Assembly (NCBI GenBank): GCA_907163375.1
Contig: CAJQUW010007418.1
Location: forward strand, 59,234 to 123,233
Source: Prostheceraeus crozeri
Taxonomy: Eukaryota > Platyhelminthes > Polycladida > Euryleptidae
Direction: 5' to 3'
DNA length: 64,000 nucleotides
Shown here: piece by piece, positions 57,187-64,000 of the stretch
How the letters are laid out: each line of letters opens with the position of its first letter
How positions within the stretch are numbered: the first letter of the stretch is position 1
Program-made: the position numbers and the translations under genes
Notes under the pieces: model-generated
What the model saw: the letters and a program-made list of their open reading frames with translations, nothing else
What the model was told of the DNA's origin: nothing
The model's database searches: none

Positions 57187-60100
57187 ATGGTAAGTTAAAG
57201 ATTTCCTCTCTCATCTCCCTCAAACGTGTGACTAATAGCATCTTCCTCAATTTCAGGCATCAACTTCATCACCAACGCCCTCTCTTCTCGAGGAAAGTTT
57301 AGAGTTATTGAGTCAAGGTAGGTTGTAACACTACACTGAGGCTTGAACAGAGATGATAGAATGATTTCTCTTTCAGGTGATGCGAGTTCCAGCTCAGAAC
57401 TGTCGCGACATGGCAACGAGTGGGAATGTGCTGACTGTGGGCACATCTTCACGAGGAAATGGGATCTCACCCGACACATCAAGCGAGGTGTTTGTCGACC
57501 TAAGCCGGCATCAATCTCCGAAGGTAGGGATGATTCTGTTAACGATGTCTCCTTTTCTTGCGATTTATGCATTCAGTCTTTCGAGACACGTTTTGAACTA
57601 TCTTCGCACAGACTTCAACATACACACACGAACGATACCTACACCAACGGTACCTCCTCTATCCGACTTACTGAGGTGTCCATAAATAATTTAGTGAGGA
57701 ACTACCAGATGGACTCCTCAGAAACCATTGCTAACTTTGAGGAATGGTTTCATCAAAATTCATCATTGATAGAAGCGCTCTTCAACAATTTAGACAATTT
57801 TAGGATGAAGGCGCTCATCTATCTTAAAATAAAATATGTAAAAATCGACCACCATACTGGACAAATAATAGAGAGGTTAGAGTTTCACATACCCTCCTCT
57901 CCTGCAACCGAGGTTGTAGACTATGAGTCTTGGATAAATTTTCACATCCAAGGATTAAAATTAAATATTGATAAGTTTAACGAGCGCGATAGCGGTCTCA
58001 TTTTTGACGGCATTGAGTCCGCCTTATTTAAAATCAGTTTATTAGGAAATCATAGTGGTCGAGGCTCCTTTAAACTTCCAAAAAATTTAAAAAACAAAAC
58101 AGCAGTCATCAATGTCGATTGCGAATCGCAATGTTTTAAATATGCTGTCCTCTCCATTCTCCACTATAATGACATCAATGCGAATCGAAATCGTACATAT
58201 AGCTATAGGCAGTGGGAGAATGAATTAAACTTCGATGACTGTAATAGTGACGATATGAAAATTAAAGATATAGAAAAATTTGAAAAATTGAACAACATTA
58301 AAATAGTTCTCCATGTTTGGGAAAAGGGATTGAAGGGTGTGCGCTACAACTCGCGTTCGAGTTGTTATGACCATGTTGTCAACCTTTTATTAGTAAGACA
58401 GGATGATAGTGAGGAATGGCACTACTGCGGCATTCCCAAAATTTCTCGCTTATACCACCACTTAAGAAATTCTACCTCATCAGAGATTTATTACTGTGAC
58501 AGATGCATTCGGAACTTTAGGAGTAAAAACAAATTTGAAACTCATTATGAGTGGTGTAAGCGAGGTAAACTGCAAATGGAACGCATGCCCAAAGATAAGG
58601 AGTTTTCATATAGAGAGAATGGCGATGAACTAAGTCCTCTTCGTGTCATCTATGCTGACATCGAATGCTATATCGATGATAACATCCATCGACCAGCAGC
58701 CATTTCCTGCTATGAAGTATGGCATGACCATTTCCAAAATAGAAAAAATAAAATGCACGTCTGGCAAGGTGAGGATTGTATTTACCAATTCCTACAATTC
58801 CTCGAACAGGCTGTAAAATTTCAGCAAAAGTATGATGGTGAACTCTATCGCAGATCATTGCATATGACAGCAGATGATCAAGCAAAATTTGATAGCTGCA
58901 ACATTTGCCCCAAATGTAGGAAAACATTTGATGATGATAAGATTAAGAAAGTGCGCGACCATGATCACATCACTGGTAAATTTAGAAACGCACTCTGTTC
59001 AAAATGTAATTTTTCACTTAGGATGAAACGGCGTACATTACCCGTCATTTTCCATAATTTCAAGGGCTACGACAGCCATATGATAATAAAAGGAGGTTTA
59101 GGTCAAATGAAAGAGTGGAAGCTTGATGTAATAGCACAAACGAGAGAGAAGTTTATGGCCATGACAGCAAAAGTGCCTGTCGATAAAACTAAAGAAAATA
59201 AGACGGTCTATTTTGATATAAAATTTTTAGATTCCTACCAATTTATGACTGCATCACTGGCCTCTCTCGTGCAAAATCTAAAGTCTCTTCCACTAACACA
59301 AAATCTTAAGAAACAATATCCAAATCTAACCGATGAAGTCATCACACGGAAAGGAGTCTTTCCATATGCATATTTTGATGCAATTAGTAAACTCGGCGAG
59401 ACTTCTCTTCCGCCCATACATAAATTTAAAAATGATTTGACCGGCGCAGAGTGTAAGACCGAAGATTATGATCATGCACAAGATGCATGGATAAAATTTG
59501 ACTGCCATACATTTGGTGAATATATGATTGCCTACCTTAAGTTAGATGTATTTTTGCTGGCTGATGTATTTCAGGAGTTTCGACGAGTGGCATTAGAAGA
59601 AGATAAGTTAGATCCCGTCCACTTTGTCAGTCTACCAGCCATGTCATTTAAGTCTGCTTTTAAAATGACTGGTGAGACCATTCATCTCTTACAAGATCCA
59701 GAGATGTATAATTTATTTGAGCGAGGAATTCGCGGTGGTCTCACATTTGTAAATAAACATAGGTTAAAATCAAAAATAGTAGGCAATGACCAGACTCATC
59801 TGAAGTATTATGACCAAAATAATTTGTATGGTAGTTCATTATCCAAACCGCTACCTCACTCTGAGTTTAGCTGGTTAGATGATAGTGAAATTCAACATTT
59901 CTCCAACCCTTCCAACATACTAGCAATTCCAGATGAAGGTGATTGGGGATATTATTTTGAGATAGATCTAATCTATCCAAATAATATTAAACATAAAACC
60001 GTAGATTTTCCACTCGCACCCGAATCAGGTGAAGTGAGTAAAGATATGTTTTCCGACTTTATGAAACAATTTCATAAAGATTTAGAATCATGTGGACAGC

Positions 60101-61161
60101 CCAAGTATAAGCCTTGTCGCAAACTTTTACTCACTCAATATGATAAAGAAAACTATCTAGTCCACTTTAGCATCTTAAAATTTTATTTAGAAATGGGCAT
60201 GATTTTAAAAAGAGTTCACCGCATTATTAAATTTAGACAGAAAGCCTTCCTCAAGCCATATATTGATAGCAACAGCCAGAAACGTGCACTAGCCCAAAAT
60301 AACTTTGAAAAAGATTTTTATAAATATAAGAACAACAGTCTATTTGGTAAGACGATGGAGGATGTTAGAAAGCGCGTAAACTACAAACTAGTTAATGATG
60401 ATCAAAAGTATCACAAATTGCTCTCATCACCTCTATTCATCGATAGAGACATTATCGATGAGGACCTTATAGGTGTTAAAATGATAAAATCTGAAGTTGA
60501 GTTGTGCAAGCCCATCTATATTGGCCAAGCTGTACTAGATTACTCTAAGCTTGAAATGTACCAACTCTTTTATAAAATACTAAAACCATGTCCTCTCGTA
60601 AAAGAGGTTCGTTTGTTGGGTGGTGATACAGATAGTTTCTTCTTAGGTATTACCACTCAAAAAGATTTAAATTTCAATGAAGTAGGAAAATCTTTAGAAA
60701 GATATTTTGATACATCAAATTATCCTACTGATCACCCACTCTACTCCATCAAAAATAAGGCAAAACTTGGCTGCTTTAAGGATGAGACAGCAGGGAAGGA
60801 AATAGATGAAATGATTCTCCTCCGTCCAAAAATGTACAGTATGAAATTAAAGGATAGTGATGATAGCATTAAGCGCGCTAAAGGCATATCAAAATCCATT
60901 GTGCAAAATATGAAACATAAGAATTTCAGGAAAGCCTATAGAAATAAAAATATAACGTTTGTCAATATGACAATCTTAAAATCTAAGTCGCATGAGATCA
61001 AAACTCATACTTTTAGGAAACGGGCGCTTTCAGCATGGGAGGATAAGAGGTGCTGGTTAGAACACAACATATCTCTTCCACATGGACATCCTGACACAAA
61101 CATACCACCATCCAAAAGAATTAAACTCACACTACCACATTCAGGAGACGTCTTAGCATAA
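57187..61161 (+). CDS. Element A protein-primed DNA polymerase B with zinc fingers
   Basis: The likely start is the ATG at 57,187, joined by two small introns (GTAAG to TTTCAG at 57,190-57,256, and GTAGG to TTTCAG at 57,318-57,375) to the long exon. Numbering codons from 57,343: C2H2 fingers near 29-51, 75-95 and 384-406; exonuclease I YADIECYID at 437; an endonuclease VII-like zinc patch at about 522-559 (CPKC, KVRDHDHITGKFR, CSKCN); IFHNFKGYDSHM; exonuclease III YLKLDVFLLADVF at 731; polymerase motif A YYDQNNLYG at about 822; motif B YKNNSLFGKTMED at about 995; motif C GGDTDSFF at about 1,094; then KLGCFKDE. These are the motifs of protein-primed replicases of Polintons and related viruses. 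The gene looks whole. A reversed copy of its end appears at the right edge of the window. Confidence 0.9.
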
Positions 61162-61466
61162 TCATCCTTAACTTAGTATTTTGATGTTGATTTCTGTAGA
61201 TAAACATTGTTGTTTTATGTATCGCATGAGATTGTTTTTTCCTTGTGAATATGTGTCCACATCTGTACATTCCCCATGTGATGACTTTTCCACTGAAAGA
61301 CATTTTTCCTATCCCTGTATATTTCCACCCTTCACGAAGTAAAAAGACTTTTTGTATATAACAATGTTTATTGAAGTGCGCTCATGTATATATTTTCAGT
61401 GGATGTTGTATAAAGTCTATTGCTTCACATTCATGTACATATTTCAATAAACATATCACAATGACT
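61162..61466. other. Convergent 3' region between polymerase and 398-codon ORF
   Basis: Plus-strand AATAAA at about 61,445 can end the polymerase transcript, and the minus-strand AATAAA near 61,370 can end the opposing one, so the two 3' ends overlap by up to 80 bp. The mirror copy lies at 63,669-63,973. Confidence 0.45.
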
Positions 61467-62663
61467 TCACTTTGTTTTCCGAAACACTAACGTTATGAGG
61501 GATTTAGTATCTTTCACATGGATGCACTCTTGTAAACCATTGGTAATTTTGATAGCAATAGAGGGTATAGTTTGTTTGACGACGGGATGATAGAAAATAG
61601 ATTCAAACATCTTCTCGACTATTCCATATGAAGCGTCTTTATCATGAATGAAATCACGTAAAATGTATTCTTTTTTCTCACCAACAGAAATAGGTAGAAT
61701 CAAATCACTTTGAATGTAAAGGTGCTGTTCATGTTTATCAAGTGTCATTGGTGTTTCTATACCAATCGTATGCGCAGCAGCAAACACTGTTTGTAGCATT
61801 GAAAAACCAAAGAGTTTTTTCAAATTTTTACTCAATTGACATTGAATGTCATCACCCAGTTTCAGAACAACGCGTTGATTTTCAATTGAAAACGAAATGT
61901 GGTGTGTCTTTACATCATATTTACTTTTCATCACATGCTTCAACTTCTGTTGTATATAAGGATTTACTACATGAATGAAGCTTTCAACTGTATGATATAG
62001 ACGCGGCATTATATTGATAGCAACTTTAGATTCTTCATAAGACTGGTAAATTTTCTTGATGCGATCGCCATAGATGTCCACCCACCATTCATCATTAACT
62101 GAATCAGCTTTAGTGTGATATTCATGAGAAGCATACACCACACCGCTTCCAATAATAGGTGTATAATGTCTTACAAAATGACGCAAGGTTGGAGAGAAAT
62201 AAACTGTAAGTTTGTCATTATATTTCTGAATAACCAACTTATTTTTGTCCGCCATAATTTTTTCTCCATACTTCTTACCCACAGTCTCATTCCATCGTTT
62301 TACTAACTCAATAAGTGATAAAGGTTGAACACCACGCTTTTTCAAAATGATGCGTTCTTCGCATTCTACAACATCTTCATCAAATATTTTAAATCTATAA
62401 TGAAATTTGTTGATTCGATTTGAATAAACTTTTCTAACATTTGCAGTAGCAATTGACGTTAGATGTAGTCCATGACCAAAACCAAGATGCGGATAGAATT
62501 CACTATCCAACCTCAGCGTAAGACCTTTAGTAAAAGAATGAAAGCTTATGAGTTTACTATCTATCATTGGAGTGGGAGACAGTTCCTCCGCTTTCATTCT
62601 TTTACTAAAGGTCTTACGCTGAGGTTGGATAGTGAATTCTATCCGCATCTTGGTTTTGGTCAT
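61467..62663 (-). CDS. Element A ORF of 398 codons, left-arm copy (possible structural protein)
   Basis: Downstream of the polymerase gene and convergent with it. The C-terminal half shows the order QCQLSKNLKKLFGFSML, HLYIQSDLILPISVGEKKEY, ILRDFIHD, then IAIKITNGLQECIHV and SLITLVFRKTK. I recall a similar order (LS-x-KLA-x-MLGF, IV-x-x-x-VG, LLR, I-x-x-D-x-G-x-x-IPF, VTLHFR) in proteins encoded beside such polymerases in invertebrate genomes, where a virion role is suspected. It crosses the palindrome centre, so its first about 25 codons are read from the opposite arm and overlap head to head with the other copy. Function is inference. Confidence 0.55.
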   Translation of the reverse strand: MTKTKMRIEFTIQPQRKTFSKRMKAEELSPTPMIDSKLISFHSFTKGLTLRLDSEFYPHLGFGHGLHLTSIATANVRKVYSNRINKFHYRFKIFDEDVVECEERIILKKRGVQPLSLIELVKRWNETVGKKYGEKIMADKNKLVIQKYNDKLTVYFSPTLRHFVRHYTPIIGSGVVYASHEYHTKADSVNDEWWVDIYGDRIKKIYQSYEESKVAINIMPRLYHTVESFIHVVNPYIQQKLKHVMKSKYDVKTHHISFSIENQRVVLKLGDDIQCQLSKNLKKLFGFSMLQTVFAAAHTIGIETPMTLDKHEQHLYIQSDLILPISVGEKKEYILRDFIHDKDASYGIVEKMFESIFYHPVVKQTIPSIAIKITNGLQECIHVKDTKSLITLVFRKTK

Positions 62664-63668
62664 GGACTACATCTAACGTCAATTGCTACTGCAAATGTTA
62701 GAAAAGTTTATTCAAATCGAATCAACAAATTTCATTATAGATTTAAAATATTTGATGAAGATGTTGTAGAATGCGAAGAACGCATCATTTTGAAAAAGCG
62801 TGGTGTTCAACCTTTATCACTTATTGAGTTAGTAAAACGATGGAATGAGACTGTGGGTAAGAAGTATGGAGAAAAAATTATGGCGGACAAAAATAAGTTG
62901 GTTATTCAGAAATATAATGACAAACTTACAGTTTATTTCTCTCCAACCTTGCGTCATTTTGTAAGACATTATACACCTATTATTGGAAGCGGTGTGGTGT
63001 ATGCTTCTCATGAATATCACACTAAAGCTGATTCAGTTAATGATGAATGGTGGGTGGACATCTATGGCGATCGCATCAAGAAAATTTACCAGTCTTATGA
63101 AGAATCTAAAGTTGCTATCAATATAATGCCGCGTCTATATCATACAGTTGAAAGCTTCATTCATGTAGTAAATCCTTATATACAACAGAAGTTGAAGCAT
63201 GTGATGAAAAGTAAATATGATGTAAAGACACACCACATTTCGTTTTCAATTGAAAATCAACGCGTTGTTCTGAAACTGGGTGATGACATTCAATGTCAAT
63301 TGAGTAAAAATTTGAAAAAACTCTTTGGTTTTTCAATGCTACAAACAGTGTTTGCTGCTGCGCATACGATTGGTATAGAAACACCAATGACACTTGATAA
63401 ACATGAACAGCACCTTTACATTCAAAGTGATTTGATTCTACCTATTTCTGTTGGTGAGAAAAAAGAATACATTTTACGTGATTTCATTCATGATAAAGAC
63501 GCTTCATATGGAATAGTCGAGAAGATGTTTGAATCTATTTTCTATCATCCCGTCGTCAAACAAACTATACCCTCTATTGCTATCAAAATTACCAATGGTT
63601 TACAAGAGTGCATCCATGTGAAAGATACTAAATCCCTCATAACGTTTGTGTTTCGGAAAACAAAGTGA
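62472..63668 (+). CDS. Element A ORF of 398 codons, right-arm copy
   Basis: Mirror image of the ORF at 61,467-62,663, differing in the sequence around the spacer and at one residue near the C terminus (ITFVFRKTK against ITLVFRKTK). The shared body begins FHSFTKGLTLRLDSEFYPHL and has WWVDIYGDRIKKIYQ and VSIENQR-like beta-rich stretches. No catalytic motif, signal peptide or membrane segment is seen. Both copies overlap over 192 bp at the palindrome centre. Confidence 0.55.
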   Translation: MTKTKMRIEFTIQPQRKTFSKRMKAYEFTIYHWSGRQFLRFHSFTKGLTLRLDSEFYPHLGFGHGLHLTSIATANVRKVYSNRINKFHYRFKIFDEDVVECEERIILKKRGVQPLSLIELVKRWNETVGKKYGEKIMADKNKLVIQKYNDKLTVYFSPTLRHFVRHYTPIIGSGVVYASHEYHTKADSVNDEWWVDIYGDRIKKIYQSYEESKVAINIMPRLYHTVESFIHVVNPYIQQKLKHVMKSKYDVKTHHISFSIENQRVVLKLGDDIQCQLSKNLKKLFGFSMLQTVFAAAHTIGIETPMTLDKHEQHLYIQSDLILPISVGEKKEYILRDFIHDKDASYGIVEKMFESIFYHPVVKQTIPSIAIKITNGLQECIHVKDTKSLITFVFRKTK

Positions 63669-64000
63669 AGTCATTGTGATATGTTTATTGAAATATGTAC
63701 ATGAATGTGAAGTAATAGACTTTATACAACATCCACTGAAAATATATACAGGAGCGCACTTCAATAAACATTGTTATATACAAAAAGTCTTTTTACTTCG
63801 TGAAGGGTGGAAATATACAGGGATAGGAAAAATGTCTTTCAGTGGAAAAGTCATCACATGGGGAATGTACAGATGTGGACACATATTCACAAGGAAAAAA
63901 CAATGTCATGCGATACATAAAACAACAATGTTTATCTACAGAAATCAACATCAAAATACTAAGTTAAGGATGATTATGCTAAGACGTCTCCTGAATGTGG

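Larger units (their letters stand above)
52370..64000 (+). mobile_element. Virus-like element A: young PolB-bearing element, palindromic, runs off window
   Basis: Element A is inserted in the hAT transposase gene. Left to right: terminal repeat with poly-C/TCTGG blocks; zinc/coiled-coil gene; 88-codon gene; structured module d; 149-codon gene (minus); polymerase gene (plus); and a 398-codon ORF (minus). After the palindrome centre at about 62,567 the mirror sequence follows to the edge. It is related to L by gene order and conserved non-coding blocks, but it is clearly a different lineage. The visible genes look whole. I saw no integrase. If symmetry holds, its right end would be near position 72,760. 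Confidence 0.75.
61135..64000. repeat. Large palindrome of element A: arms of 1,411 bp with 44-bp spacer
   Basis: Arms 61,135-62,545 and 62,590-64,000 are reverse complements without any indel (paired positions always sum to 125,135), with only about three or four mismatches seen by eye (for example near 61,222, 61,384 and 61,491). The spacer 62,546-62,589 is unique. The right arm reaches the end of the polymerase gene at the window edge, so the palindrome certainly continues. Confidence 0.95.

Overview
The window is nuclear DNA of an animal. It holds one recognisable host gene, intron borders of ordinary GT-AG type, a tRNA-derived SINE, several LINE families, and Tc1, hAT and CACTA transposons. 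It also holds two large virus-like elements with a family B DNA polymerase. The AT-rich sequence, the frequent TACATGTA-like words and the form of the host protein suggest a marine invertebrate, but I cannot name the phylum with confidence.

Region by region. Positions 1-14.9 kb are non-coding DNA with decayed repeats: a Tc1/mariner transposase relic, a MADF-domain gene relic, two members of one TA-flanked MITE family, a Penelope-like reverse transcriptase scrap and a SINE. The only clear host gene is the last exon of PQBP1 (minus strand, 14,942-15,915), with a 134-bp near-perfect palindrome just past its stop. From 16 to 21.3 kb there are two LINE scraps and two elements with terminal inverted repeats.

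Positions 21.3-49.1 kb are dominated by virus-like element L, a Polinton/Maverick-like or adinto-like fossil arranged as an imperfect palindrome. From each end inwards it runs: terminal repeat, accessory genes, then a polymerase gene pointing to the centre near 39.6-40.6 kb. A CR1/L2-like LINE inserted into its left arm; the right arm keeps the empty site. Later a 5.66-kb segment (host flank, left end of L and LINE 5' part) was duplicated in tandem, giving units at 21,310-26,967 and 26,973-32,736.

From 49.5 kb a CACTA transposase relic is cut by a hAT element, which is in turn cut at about 52.37 kb by virus-like element A. A looks young and whole over the visible part. It has a terminal repeat, a zinc/coiled-coil protein gene, an 88-codon gene, a 149-codon gene on the opposite strand, a 1.27-kilo-codon polymerase gene and a gene of unknown, possibly structural, role. 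That last gene lies at the centre of a second palindrome (arms 61,135-62,545 and 62,590-64,000) that runs off the window.

The most interesting signal is non-coding. A module of about 120-124 nt recurs at four loci in the two elements. It has a hairpin with compensatory base changes and fixed downstream words. Near it lie short hairpins that all share the apex TGCTATCA while their stems change in step. Both behave like selected RNA (or single-stranded DNA) structures and I do not recognise them as a known family.
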